DNA of 64,000 bases. Source: Chitinophaga horti. Its GTDB lineage: Bacteria > Bacteroidota > Bacteroidia > Chitinophagales > Chitinophagaceae. Position numbers and translations under genes: made by a program. Location of the stretch: the NCBI RefSeq assembly GCF_022867795.2, contig NZ_CP107006.1:992001-1056000 (forward strand). The letters are read 5' to 3'. Each line of letters begins with the position of its first letter. Position 1 is the stretch's first letter. Of this stretch, positions 51,910 to 60,808 are shown in pieces. The notes below the pieces were generated by a model, which was given only the letters and a program-made list of their open reading frames with translations, was not told where the DNA came from and did not search any database.

Positions 51910-51926
51910 CCTATAGCTTCTTAACG

Positions 51927-51960
51927 CAAAATGTCTGGTGTTTTTGCACCGGACATTTTG
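51927..51960 (+). terminator. Recurrent hairpin terminator, variant after the GH43 gene
   Basis: CAAAATGTCTGGTG pairs with CACCGGACATTTTG (14 bp, one mismatch of T-G type) around TTTTTG. It is clearly related to the tRNA-linked hairpins. Confidence 0.85.
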
Positions 51961-52005
51961 TTTACACTGTAAAACGCATGATATTGAAGTAGATGATATT
52001 ACAGT

Positions 52006-52032
52006 AAAAGCCGGGCATCTCCACCCGGCTTT
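52006..52032. terminator. Bidirectional terminator between GH43 and the leftward small gene
   Basis: AAAGCCGGG and CCCGGCTTT form a 9-bp stem around CATCTCCA. It ends 2 bp before the stop of the leftward gene. Confidence 0.8.
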
Positions 52033-52034
52033 CA

Positions 52035-52241
52035 TCAGCTACCGCCCCGCACTTCATTATTGTCAATATCTTCATCTCGCTTATCTGTCCTCGAATATTT
52101 CCCATTTGCAGAATCACCTCTCGTACTCACTGCGTCTTCAGTAGCCTCCGGGTTATCAGGTAATTTCTTATACCCGGCAGGAATCGGATTTTCGGCCTGG
52201 ACCGGCTTCTTCTTTTTCTCTTCTTCTTGTTGATGTGCCAT
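52035..52241 (-). CDS. Small charged hypothetical protein, 68 aa
   Basis: The ATG at 52241 (MAHQQEEEKKKK) gives 68 residues. The protein is very hydrophilic, with an E/K-rich start, a Pro-containing NPIPAGYKKLPDNPEA segment and an Asp-rich end, and is probably disordered. It has no signal peptide or Cys. It is single, with a terminator just after it. The NPIPAGYKKLPDNPE pattern looks like a conserved small stress-type protein, but I do not recognise a named family. Confidence 0.65.
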   Translation of the reverse strand: MAHQQEEEKKKKPVQAENPIPAGYKKLPDNPEATEDAVSTRGDSANGKYSRTDKRDEDIDNNEVRGGS

Positions 52242-52349
52242 GGTATGTTGTTTTGGTGTAACAACAAAGGGACAAAATCCATTCCTGTACACACTGTATA
52301 AATAATGGGTTTCAGCGAACAGGCAATACATTACCCATTGTGTAATTTA

Positions 52350-52706
52350 TTACGCTTCCTCATTCCAATCGGTGAATAGTACAGTGAGTCCTGCCAGTGC
52401 AGTGAACGCCAGGTTGAACAGCAGGGCTTTCCGGCTTTTACGGAATGCCGGCAGCAGGCTTTGCGCAGCAAACTGGGCTACGTTCACCGGGTCAATTTTA
52501 CCGTGAGTTTTGTAGGGGATCAGGCCTTTTGCGGCCAGTGGCTGCCTGGTGAGCATCGCGTAAGGTAGCAGCAAGGCTGCCTCAGCAGCGTAGAGCAAAC
52601 GGGCCTTTTTATTCAGCTTCAGCAAAGAAGGTAAAACCAGCATGCCGCCGATAAGGGCGTAGTCCATGATGGCGTGTTGTTTCGGAGATAGGATGTTCGT
52701 CTTCAT
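52350..52706 (-). CDS. Small membrane protein, hypothetical (118 aa)
   Basis: From the ATG at 52706 (MKTNILSPKQHAIMDYALIG) the protein has 118 residues. Hydrophobic segments are at about 14-30 (DYALIGGMLVLPSLL), 35-55 (LLYAAEAALLLPYAML) and 93-110 (LLFNLAFTALAGLTVLF). The polar part has KTHGKIDPVNVAQFAAQ. A longer frame with upstream Met is possible but would overlap the next gene. The function is unknown; the start HAIMDY with a hydrophobic helix resembles small SPW-type membrane proteins, without certainty. Confidence 0.7.
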   Translation of the reverse strand: MKTNILSPKQHAIMDYALIGGMLVLPSLLKLNKKARLLYAAEAALLLPYAMLTRQPLAAKGLIPYKTHGKIDPVNVAQFAAQSLLPAFRKSRKALLFNLAFTALAGLTVLFTDWNEEA

Positions 52707-52752
52707 ATAGATGTCTTTTGGAACATAAAGACAAATCGCCCGCCAAACATCC

Positions 52753-53133
52753 TTAATGTGTTGCATACACAAAATCTAACAGCGAAAACGCCGCCGGATC
52801 AATTTCATCTGTATGCCAGGTTAAACACGCAAGCGCATCCAGGTTAATGGAGTAATCCGCACTCCACCAATCGTTCGCAATCACGACCTCCATAGGATGA
52901 GGGTAGCGCTCCACACCCGGCAGCCTGCCTGCTGCGAATAACAGCGGGATCGAACGCCCGCAGAAGAATACCTGCTCACCTTTATCGTTCATCACATTGA
53001 TCCAGGCGTCGTCCTCTTCATTTGATGAGTATTCAAGGTCGTTGTCGGTCACCAGGGAATCGACAAACCGAAGCCAGCTGGCGGCATCGAAATTATGCGC
53101 ACAGGCGTTGTTGATGGTGTTGGTAAGGTCCAT
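52753..53133 (-). CDS. Hypothetical protein, 126 aa
   Basis: The 126-residue cytosolic protein has no signal or membrane segment, acidic composition and a high Trp/Asp content (WLRFVDSLVTDNDLEYSSNE, ANDWWSADYS, TWHTDEIDP). The acidic-edge pattern looks like SMI1/KNR4- or immunity-type proteins, but I cannot confirm a family. It starts 21 bp left of a terminator and lies on the same strand as its two leftward neighbours. Confidence 0.65.
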   Translation of the reverse strand: MDLTNTINNACAHNFDAASWLRFVDSLVTDNDLEYSSNEEDDAWINVMNDKGEQVFFCGRSIPLLFAAGRLPGVERYPHPMEVVIANDWWSADYSINLDALACLTWHTDEIDPAAFSLLDFVYATH

Positions 53134-53153
53134 ATTGCTAAGGAAAACAAAAA

Positions 53154-53183
53154 TACGGAGACGACAAGCAGGCCGTCTCCGTA
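53154..53183 (-). terminator. Terminator of the leftward GH43 gene
   Basis: TACGGAGACG and CGTCTCCGTA make a perfect 10-bp stem around a 10-nt loop. On the minus strand TTTTTGTTTT follows, 11 bp after the gene's stop. Confidence 0.85.
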
Positions 53184-53193
53184 AAGTATAAAT

Positions 53194-54681
53194 TTATTCG
53201 GCCATAATGAACGCGCCTGCTTCGGCAAGGCCAGGTTGTGCCTGGGTGTCGTGGCCGTTAACAGGTACAAGTTTGAAGTAGCGGAACTGTTTGCGGGCGG
53301 GCAGTTTGTAGTACTGCCTGTTCGGACTCAAATCCAGTAACTGCATAGTGCCCACGCTCTCCCAGGTCTGGTTATCGTTGCCGACGAGGATCTCCAGGTC
53401 CTTCACTTTCCGGTCGCCGCTCTTTTGTACGAACACGAAACCGTCTACCGGTATGGTGTCCTGCATGTCTACGGTTACCCAATGATCGGGGTAGGTGGTC
53501 GGGGCGGTGGAGTAGCGACTAACCCAGAAGGTGGACGGGTTGTTATCGATCAAACGGATCGACAGGCGGTCGTTCACGAGTTCTTCGGAGCTGTAGCCTG
53601 CGATGGTCCAGTTGTCGGTACGGTACACTTCGCGTATAGGTTCACCAGAAGGCTTCTGTACCGGGAAGCCGATCTTGGCAGGGATGCCGAAGTTAGGCGA
53701 TCCGTCGGCGTTCCAGGTGAACTTTTGGATACGGGCGTTGCGGCTGCCACCGCCAGGACCGCTGCGGGCGTGATAAATGATCCAGTCTTCTTTGCCGTCG
53801 GGCGATTTAAAGAAGCCGTTATGACCAGTACCATAAGCGCCGCTTTCGGCGTTCATAGAAAAGACAGGCTGCTGGGTTTTGGTCCAGTCTGCCGGATTCA
53901 TAGGATCGCCGTTTACCTTAAGGGTGAGTAGTCCCAGGCAATACGTATCCACCCAATAACCACTGCCAGAGTACACGATCAGTACCTGGCCGGAGGGATT
54001 GATCAGCACCTGCGGACCTTCATTGATCGCGCTGCCGTTCATTTCCCAGTTGTAAGACGGACTGGAAATTGCGACTCTCGGGCCGGAGATGGTCCACGGG
54101 TTGCTCATCTTCGCAATGTAAATATGTTGTGGTGCAGCGCCTGCAAGGCCGCCTGACCATAACATGTACATCTGTCCCTGGTGTTGCAGAATGGTGCCGT
54201 CAATGGCCCACTGGTCGGTCGAATCGGCTACTTTGCCTTTCATGACCCATTCACCCTGCATCGGGTCGGACGAGCTGTTTTCGACCACGTACATGCGGTG
54301 ATTGGCATTACTGCCATTGTCGGCTGCGAAGTACATGTACCATTTGTTGTTGATCTCATGCAGCTCGGGTGCCCATAGGTTTTTCGAGTAAGGCATGTTG
54401 GGCTCGGGCGTCCACGCGTCGTGTTGTGGGGCCAGGGCCAGTTCGGATAAGGTGTTGGTCTCAAACAGTACCAGCTTACCTCCATGGGTATACGTAAAGT
54501 AATACTTGCCGTTCTTCTGGGTTACCCAGGGATCGGCGCCGCGGGGGATGAGCGGATTGGTAAAGGTGTTCTCAACGATGACCGGGTGCTTGCGGTACCC
54601 CGGGAGGTCACAGACTTTTTCACAAGCGGAAAACAGGGCCAGGCCTAGCATGCCAAGGACATAAGAGCAGTTTGTTCTCAT
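53194..54681 (-). CDS. GH43-family glycosidase with C-terminal F5/8-type (discoidin) domain, lipoprotein
   Basis: The 495-residue lipoprotein (lipobox FSAC, Cys20) has a GH43 propeller (about 38-340) with likely catalytic residues D50 (RGADPWV), D161 (QWAIDGTIL) and E221 (AINEGPQ). The C-terminal domain (about 355-490; IDNNPSTFWVSRYS, then VDMQDTIPVDGFVFVQ and FRYFKLVPVNG) is of the F5/8 type C carbohydrate-binding fold. It shares QWAIDGTIL, SNPWTI and GHNGFF with the GH43 at 50353, so the two are paralogues with different binding modules. The sulfatase lies 150 bp upstream in the same direction. Substrate unknown. Confidence 0.9.
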   Translation of the reverse strand: MRTNCSYVLGMLGLALFSACEKVCDLPGYRKHPVIVENTFTNPLIPRGADPWVTQKNGKYYFTYTHGGKLVLFETNTLSELALAPQHDAWTPEPNMPYSKNLWAPELHEINNKWYMYFAADNGSNANHRMYVVENSSSDPMQGEWVMKGKVADSTDQWAIDGTILQHQGQMYMLWSGGLAGAAPQHIYIAKMSNPWTISGPRVAISSPSYNWEMNGSAINEGPQVLINPSGQVLIVYSGSGYWVDTYCLGLLTLKVNGDPMNPADWTKTQQPVFSMNAESGAYGTGHNGFFKSPDGKEDWIIYHARSGPGGGSRNARIQKFTWNADGSPNFGIPAKIGFPVQKPSGEPIREVYRTDNWTIAGYSSEELVNDRLSIRLIDNNPSTFWVSRYSTAPTTYPDHWVTVDMQDTIPVDGFVFVQKSGDRKVKDLEILVGNDNQTWESVGTMQLLDLSPNRQYYKLPARKQFRYFKLVPVNGHDTQAQPGLAEAGAFIMAE

Positions 54682-54831
54682 GGATTAACGATTAAGAGTA
54701 GTTCGTGGAATAAGGGTCAAAGTAGTAAATAATTTGAATTGTTCATAGCGTTGGTGGCCCCGAAAAAAAATAGTCGCGTTACAGCAGTGGCAATGCTTCC
54801 TGGCATTACAGTGTGACGGCCACCTTGCGAG

Positions 54832-56178
54832 TTAGGACGTCTTCAGTTTCGGCAACGCCTCCCACCATTTCAGCAGCTTCTCCTTTAGCGCGCCAACTAC
54901 TTTCGCTTCTTTGTCCGCCAGGTTCACCGCTTCCGTTTTGTCTTTGACGATATTGTATAACTCCACCCCGCTGCCATCGTGGTTCATGAGTAATTTCCAG
55001 TCGCCGGAGCGTACTGCCAGTTGCGGGCTTTTGTCCTGCGCACGGGGATAGCGATACGCAATAGTGTTGCGGCCATACTCCCAGTACATTTCCTGCTTGC
55101 GGGCAGCGGGTTGGCCGAGTAGTACACGGCTGCGGTCAATGCCGTCGCCTTTATAGTTTTTGGGCAAGGATACTCCGGCCATCGACGCCAATGTGGGTAG
55201 GAGGTCTGTGGCGTGAATGGGCGAGGTGTGATCAACGCTGCCGGCTTTTACGTGGCCCGTCCAGTTCACGATGAAAGGCATCCGGGTACCGCCTTCGTAA
55301 AGCGACAACTTGGTGCCACGCAAGCCTGCTGCCCGTTTACCGCGGAAGGAGGGCAGCGGACCGTTATCGCTGGTAAAAATGACGATCGTATTTTTGTCTA
55401 ACCCGTGTCGTTTCAGTTCGGATAAGAAGCGCCCGATCTGCATATCGTATTCCTTCATAACGGCGACCAATGCCGCTTCCTCTTCCCGGTTGGAGGGATG
55501 CTGCTCCGCATCTGGCACCCACGGCGTATGTACGTCATCCGGCCAAAGATTAATGAAACAGGGCTGGTCGCGGTGGCGTTGCAGGAAGTCCAGTGCCTTA
55601 TCTACGAAATACGTGCTGCGGTCCCAACGTTTGATCGAATCTTTATCTGACCATATCCAGTTGGTTGCGGTCAGTAACGGATCCGGATCGGGGCTTTCGT
55701 ATGTGCTGCTATGTTCATCGATCCCATATTGTTCAAAACCCGGTGCATCCTTTACATCCCTTCCGCCACCAAGATGCCACTTGCCGAAATGCGCCGTTGC
55801 ATAGCCGGCGTTTTTAAAGATCCGGGCGATAGAAGGCGCCTTTGGATCGAGGTAGTCGGCCTGTTCGGCGTCCCGGTTATGTTTTTTGTTATCGAGATAG
55901 GTGGCGAAATTCCAGCGGCCGGGGTACTGACCCGTTAGTAATCCTGCCCGGGAAGGCGAGCAAATAGGGGCGGCACTATAATATTGCGTACACATCAGGC
56001 CGTTCCTGGCCATCTGGTCGATGTTCGGGGTAGGTACCAACTGCCCGCCGTAGCAGGCAATATCGCCCACACCCATATCGTCGGTGAGAATGATGACCAC
56101 ATTAGGTTTAACTGGCGACTGGGCCTGCAGGTAATGCATTGGTGCAAACAATAGTGTAACGAGGAGCATTTTTTTCAT
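54832..56178 (-). CDS. S1-family sulfatase (arylsulfatase-type), secreted
   Basis: The 448-residue periplasmic enzyme has a signal peptide (cleavage near LQAQ) and removes sulfate from a sugar or aryl ester. The formylglycine site is C73-S-P-S-R77 within PICSPSRAGLLTG, with metal ligands D33-D34 (LTDDMG) and a conserved GKWHLGG. The C-terminal subdomain has RSGDWKLLMNHDG. The Cys type needs an anaerobic-type or FGE maturase, neither of which is in the window. It lies in the glycan locus between the GH43 and the hybrid regulator, and diverges from the regulator. The sulfated glycan is not identified. Confidence 0.93.
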   Translation of the reverse strand: MKKMLLVTLLFAPMHYLQAQSPVKPNVVIILTDDMGVGDIACYGGQLVPTPNIDQMARNGLMCTQYYSAAPICSPSRAGLLTGQYPGRWNFATYLDNKKHNRDAEQADYLDPKAPSIARIFKNAGYATAHFGKWHLGGGRDVKDAPGFEQYGIDEHSSTYESPDPDPLLTATNWIWSDKDSIKRWDRSTYFVDKALDFLQRHRDQPCFINLWPDDVHTPWVPDAEQHPSNREEEAALVAVMKEYDMQIGRFLSELKRHGLDKNTIVIFTSDNGPLPSFRGKRAAGLRGTKLSLYEGGTRMPFIVNWTGHVKAGSVDHTSPIHATDLLPTLASMAGVSLPKNYKGDGIDRSRVLLGQPAARKQEMYWEYGRNTIAYRYPRAQDKSPQLAVRSGDWKLLMNHDGSGVELYNIVKDKTEAVNLADKEAKVVGALKEKLLKWWEALPKLKTS

Positions 56179-56259
56179 AGTGATAAAGATAAAAAGGTTT
56201 TATTATCAAAAGCTTACGCCATCCGATCGCGTTATTTAAAAAGAATATTTTCCATTTAG

Positions 56260-56280
56260 AGTGTCACATCGACACTTTTT
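56260..56280. promoter_or_regulatory. Inverted repeat in the sulfatase/regulator intergenic region
   Basis: AGTGTC and GACACT (6 bp each) flank ACATC, followed by T5. It sits 81 bp from the sulfatase ATG and about 250 bp from the regulator ATG. Function as operator or weak terminator is open. The rest of the 352-bp intergenic region (56179-56530) holds no gene I can see. Confidence 0.45.
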
Positions 56281-56530
56281 ATTTATATTGCGTGAAAGAC
56301 AATTTATCAACCAGCATCAGAATGACCTGAACAGAAGCGCGGACTTAATTGATCTAAATTGCTGCATACTTAATCACACGTTAATGAAAATGATTCCCTT
56401 TAGTTGCCAGTGACCCGTTTGGCCTGACTTCCGGCCTGCGCAGAGATGTTAGAAATGATCGTTTTTTTTATAGTGGACATTGCTTCAAAGCAACTGTTAA
56501 GGCATTGTATTGTCCTTAAACATGTGTGTT

Positions 56531-59500
56531 ATGGTAAAACCCTGGTTTGTACTCGCATTGCTCATCGTAGGCGTAGGCACGCCTTTGTGCGCCGCTATTC
56601 CCGGTCCGGTAAGTTATATCGGCAGGGAGCAGGGGCTGTCTAATAATTCGGTGCGGTGCATCTACAGGGACGATAACGGTTACATGTGGTTCGGTACGTA
56701 CGATGGCCTCAATCAATACAACGGGTCGGGGTTTAAGGTGTTTCGTAATAAACTCTCTGATCCGTTCTCGCTGCCGCATAATTACATCTATTCTATTACG
56801 GGCGATAAACAACACCAGGTGCTGGTAGGTACCGGGCAGGGACTTGTATCCTATAACAGTGTTTCTGGCCGGTTTACGCCGGTGGACTGTCGCATGCTTA
56901 ACGGACAGCAGTTTGCGCTTAAAGTGCACGTAAATCTCCTTAAAACAGATAAGAACGGGCATGTGTTCGTGTGTACGAATGGCCTAGGGTTGATGGTGCG
57001 GCCGAACGGGCAACAGGTGGCAGTACAGGCGGCGTTGCCCTCGGGTAGTCCGAATGTGAATGCGCAATGCATTACGTTTGATGATAAGGGCGGCGCATGG
57101 GTTATTATAGGCGATGGCGGCCTGTACCGGTACGATCATGCGAAAAATGCACTCACGCTTGCAGATACGAGCATACGCTCTGCATCGGCCATGGCGGCAG
57201 ATAAACGCGGGCAATTGTGGGTGGCGAACGGGAACGGACTGTATTGTTATAATATGTTAACTCGTACGACTACACTACGTAATAAAGCGTTTACAGACAT
57301 CCTCTCCCTGCACGCCGCAGCTGACGGCCGTTTATGGATAGGCACTGAAGGAAACGGGATCATGGTATTAGATCCGCAAACGGGCGATCTAACGCACCTG
57401 CCTGCCGGTCGCAACGGCTTGTCGAGCGAAAGTGTGCATGATATGTTAAGTGATCCCGCCGGCAGAATGTGGATCGGTACGATCAAAGGCGGCGTGAATG
57501 TGATCGATCCGCAGAAGGGACGGTTCCAGACGATCAGTCGTAATCCGCAGGAAAGTAACAGTCTTGTATCCAACTTTGTATCCAGCTTTTGTGAGGATGG
57601 GAACTTGCTCTATGTAGGTACAGACGGCGGCGGAATGAGTATATGGGACAGAAGGAACGACACATACAAGAACTACAAAGCTTCACCCGGTGGCCTTAGC
57701 AGCAATATCATCAACAGTATCGTGAAAGGCCCGGAAGGGGACATATGGATGGCGACGTTCGTCGGCGGTATTAACCGGTATCATCCGGCTACAGGCAGTT
57801 TCCGGCAATACAAGTGTATCAACCCACTTACGAAGTTTGAGAACAAAAGCGCCTGGCTGCTCTTTCTCGATCGCGACAAACAGTTATGGGCTACCACGTT
57901 TGGCGCAGGTAAGTTGTATCGCTATAACCGCGGCACCGACGAGTTCGAGATGTTCGACGATGCATTCAATGATTTGCTGTCGATGGCGCAGGATGCAGAT
58001 GGTATGCTGTGGGCGGGCAACTATAATTACCTCATTCGCATCGATGCACAAAAGCGGAAGTATGATTACTTCGAGATAGGCAAGCCGGTACGGGCCATTC
58101 ATCCGGATAAACAAGGTGGCCTCTGGCTGGGTACAGAAGGGGGCGGACTGGTGTTGTTCAAAAATGAGAAGATCGAAAAACGATATGCCGATGGCGAAGG
58201 GCTGTGTAATAACGCGGTATTAAATATTTTGGAAGATGCGCAGGGCCATTTGTGGCTCAGTACTTTCGATGGGCTTGCGAAGTTTGATAAATCGGCAGGC
58301 AAGTTCGAAACGTTTTACCAGGGCGATGGTTTGCAGGGCAACCAGTTTCTCTACAATGCGGCGCTGCGGCTTTCTTCCGGGGAACTGGCGTTTGGCGGCA
58401 TCAATGGATTTAACCTGTTTCAACCTGTTAAAATTACAGCTAACCGGCCGGATGCGCCAGTTGTGATCAGCGATCTGCTGGTTAATAACAAACCGTTGGA
58501 AGAGCAGCACATTACGGAAATGACCGGCGGCGTTGTGCGTGCGTTGGAAATTCCATTTCATATGGGCGCTTTCTCCGCCAGTTTCGCGGCGCTGGAATAT
58601 TCATCACCTGAAAAGGTGCATTTTTCCTACAAGCTGGAAGGGTGGGATAAAGACTGGATATCGCCGGGCAGCAGCCGGTCTATGATTTATACAAATCTGC
58701 ATGAGGGGGACTATACGCTACGGGTGCGGGCTACCAATGCAGATGGTGCGCTGCAAACGCGCGAATTTACGATGAAGATCAAAGTGCTGCCACCGTGGTA
58801 CCGCAGCTGGTGGGCCTGGCTGCTGTACACGTTTTCTGCAGCAGGCGTGGCTTATGCAGGCTTACGTTACAAAACGGCACGACAGCGCATGAAGTACGAG
58901 ATAGCCATCGCACACCTGGATGCGGCGCGGCAACAAGAGGATAACGAACGCAAACTAGGCTTCTTCACGAATATCGTACACGAGTTTCGTACACCACTTA
59001 CGCTGATCATTAACCCTGTGAAGGATATGATCAAACAGGCAGAGGAGGAGCCGGAGGAATTACAAACGGTGTATCGCAATGCGCGCAGACTTTTGAGCCT
59101 GGTAGATCAGTTGATGTTGTTCCGCAAATCGGAAAGCGAAACGGAGGAGCTGCATCCCACGGTGCTGGACTGTGAAGCATTTTGTCACGACATCTATCTC
59201 TGTTTTATACAACAGGCGAAAGCCAGGCAGCTAGACTATGTATTTCGCTGCGATGTACCGGGGCTACAGCTGGTAGCCGATCGTCAGAAGATCGAGATTG
59301 CATTATACAATTTACTTTCCAACGCGATCAAGTTCACGCCGGTAGGGGGCAGGATCGTATTTGCCGTGACGTTACAGGATGGGCAGGTGGTGATTAGCGT
59401 GGAAGATAACGGGGAAGGTATTCCTGCAGCAGCAGGCGAATTGCTGTTCAATAAGTTTTACCAGGTGCACCGTAAAACGGGTACGATCGGCTTCGGCATC

Positions 59501-60538
59501 GGTTTGTACCTGGTGAAGAAACTGGTGACGCTGCATAAGGGCACGGTATCTTATGAAAGTAAAGAAGGCGTGGGCACGACTTTTACGGTTACATTGCCGC
59601 CGGGCGATGTGAGTGTTTGTCCGCAAACCACTGTCGCCAGCCGCTCCCAGGTGTTGGAAACATTGGCGGAAGAATCCTCCGTTGCACCGAAAGTACGCAG
59701 TCGACAGGAGGAAGTGGTGTCTGAGAAAGATACGATGCTCGTAGTCGATGATAACGAGCAGATGCGCGACTACATCAAAAAGATATTTGCAGATAAGTTT
59801 CTCGTACATGGCGCCGGCAGCGGCCCCGAGGCATTCGACCTGGCCTCGCAGCTGCTGCCGGACATTATCATTTCTGATGTGGTGATGGATGGGGGAGATG
59901 GTATTGAATTATGCCGCCGCATCAAAAATACGCCTGCACTCAGTCACATTCCCGTTATCCTTTTATCTGGCAGTGTGCTGGAAAATACGAAGCAGTACGG
60001 CGTGTCGCAGGGGGCGGAGGATTTTATCACCAAACCTTTTGAGAAGGATTTCCTGGTCACGAAGGTGGAAAATCTGCTGAACGCGCGCAACAGTCTGCAA
60101 CGCTACTTTTATAACGAGATTACCCTGCAACAGCAAACGACGCGTATTTCGCCGGAGTATAAATCTTTTATCGACGACTGTATAAAAATACTGGAGGCGC
60201 ATCTGCAGGATGAAGACTTTTCCGTGAAAACGTTGGCATCCGCGCTGGGCATGAGTCATAGTAAGTTGTACAAACGGATCAAACTGGTATCAGGCCAAAC
60301 CGCGAATGGATTTATTCGGTTTATCCGGCTGCGTAAAGCGGCGGAATTGTTTATCAACTCGGATTGCAACGTCAGTGAAGCCGCTTATTACGTAGGCATG
60401 CGCGATATCAAACATTTCCGCGAACAGTTCAATAAAACTTTCGGGATGAATCCCTCTGAATATATTGGAAAGTACCGTAAAACCCTGGGTAAAAATTACC
60501 AGTTAGGTACTACAGTATTGCACCGCGGGCGAAAATAA
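56531..60538 (+). CDS. Hybrid two-component system regulator (HTCS)
   Basis: From the ATG at 56531 (MVKPWFVLAL) the protein has 1335 residues: signal peptide, two seven-bladed Reg_prop propellers (about 30-650; repeated DDNGYMWFGTYDGLNQY-type units), a Y_Y_Y domain (YKLEGWDKDWISPGSSRS), a transmembrane helix (about 795-815), HisKA (FFTNIVHEFRTPLTLIIN), HATPase_c (LYNLLSNAIKFTP, VEDNGEGIP, GFGIGLYLVKK), a receiver (MLVVDDNEQMRDYIKK, phosphorylated Asp in IISDVVMDGG) and an AraC HTH (GMRDIKHFREQFNKTFGM). It senses a glycan fragment in the periplasm and activates adjacent PUL genes, here probably the SusC downstream and the divergent sulfatase/GH43 genes. The receiver lacks the usual Met-Pro after the Asp. 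Confidence 0.95.
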   Translation: MVKPWFVLALLIVGVGTPLCAAIPGPVSYIGREQGLSNNSVRCIYRDDNGYMWFGTYDGLNQYNGSGFKVFRNKLSDPFSLPHNYIYSITGDKQHQVLVGTGQGLVSYNSVSGRFTPVDCRMLNGQQFALKVHVNLLKTDKNGHVFVCTNGLGLMVRPNGQQVAVQAALPSGSPNVNAQCITFDDKGGAWVIIGDGGLYRYDHAKNALTLADTSIRSASAMAADKRGQLWVANGNGLYCYNMLTRTTTLRNKAFTDILSLHAAADGRLWIGTEGNGIMVLDPQTGDLTHLPAGRNGLSSESVHDMLSDPAGRMWIGTIKGGVNVIDPQKGRFQTISRNPQESNSLVSNFVSSFCEDGNLLYVGTDGGGMSIWDRRNDTYKNYKASPGGLSSNIINSIVKGPEGDIWMATFVGGINRYHPATGSFRQYKCINPLTKFENKSAWLLFLDRDKQLWATTFGAGKLYRYNRGTDEFEMFDDAFNDLLSMAQDADGMLWAGNYNYLIRIDAQKRKYDYFEIGKPVRAIHPDKQGGLWLGTEGGGLVLFKNEKIEKRYADGEGLCNNAVLNILEDAQGHLWLSTFDGLAKFDKSAGKFETFYQGDGLQGNQFLYNAALRLSSGELAFGGINGFNLFQPVKITANRPDAPVVISDLLVNNKPLEEQHITEMTGGVVRALEIPFHMGAFSASFAALEYSSPEKVHFSYKLEGWDKDWISPGSSRSMIYTNLHEGDYTLRVRATNADGALQTREFTMKIKVLPPWYRSWWAWLLYTFSAAGVAYAGLRYKTARQRMKYEIAIAHLDAARQQEDNERKLGFFTNIVHEFRTPLTLIINPVKDMIKQAEEEPEELQTVYRNARRLLSLVDQLMLFRKSESETEELHPTVLDCEAFCHDIYLCFIQQAKARQLDYVFRCDVPGLQLVADRQKIEIALYNLLSNAIKFTPVGGRIVFAVTLQDGQVVISVEDNGEGIPAAAGELLFNKFYQVHRKTGTIGFGIGLYLVKKLVTLHKGTVSYESKEGVGTTFTVTLPPGDVSVCPQTTVASRSQVLETLAEESSVAPKVRSRQEEVVSEKDTMLVVDDNEQMRDYIKKIFADKFLVHGAGSGPEAFDLASQLLPDIIISDVVMDGGDGIELCRRIKNTPALSHIPVILLSGSVLENTKQYGVSQGAEDFITKPFEKDFLVTKVENLLNARNSLQRYFYNEITLQQQTTRISPEYKSFIDDCIKILEAHLQDEDFSVKTLASALGMSHSKLYKRIKLVSGQTANGFIRFIRLRKAAELFINSDCNVSEAAYYVGMRDIKHFREQFNKTFGMNPSEYIGKYRKTLGKNYQLGTTVLHRGRK

Positions 60539-60552
60539 CATTCGCCCGTTTT
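60526..60552 (+). terminator. Terminator overlapping the HTCS stop codon
   Basis: CGGGCGAA and TTCGCCCG form an 8-bp stem around AATAACA, followed by T4. The stop codon lies in the loop region. Confidence 0.75.
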
Positions 60553-60808
60553 ACCCCCTCTTTCCTATACGAAAATCACCCCTTTTTATCCGAATTTCCC
60601 CATCACTCCCAGGCTGATCTATACCTATTTTTCCGGAGAGGTTAGCATTCCACGTTACAGCCAACAAATTTTATCACCAAAATTGACAAAATGCGCAGAT
60701 CGATTCCACACGCGCTGTTCGCCAGGAGGGGTATTCATTTTCCCTTGCCACCGCGGCCTGCCGCGCCAGCAATTCTCACATTCGTATACCTCCAATCAAA
60801 ACTGATTT

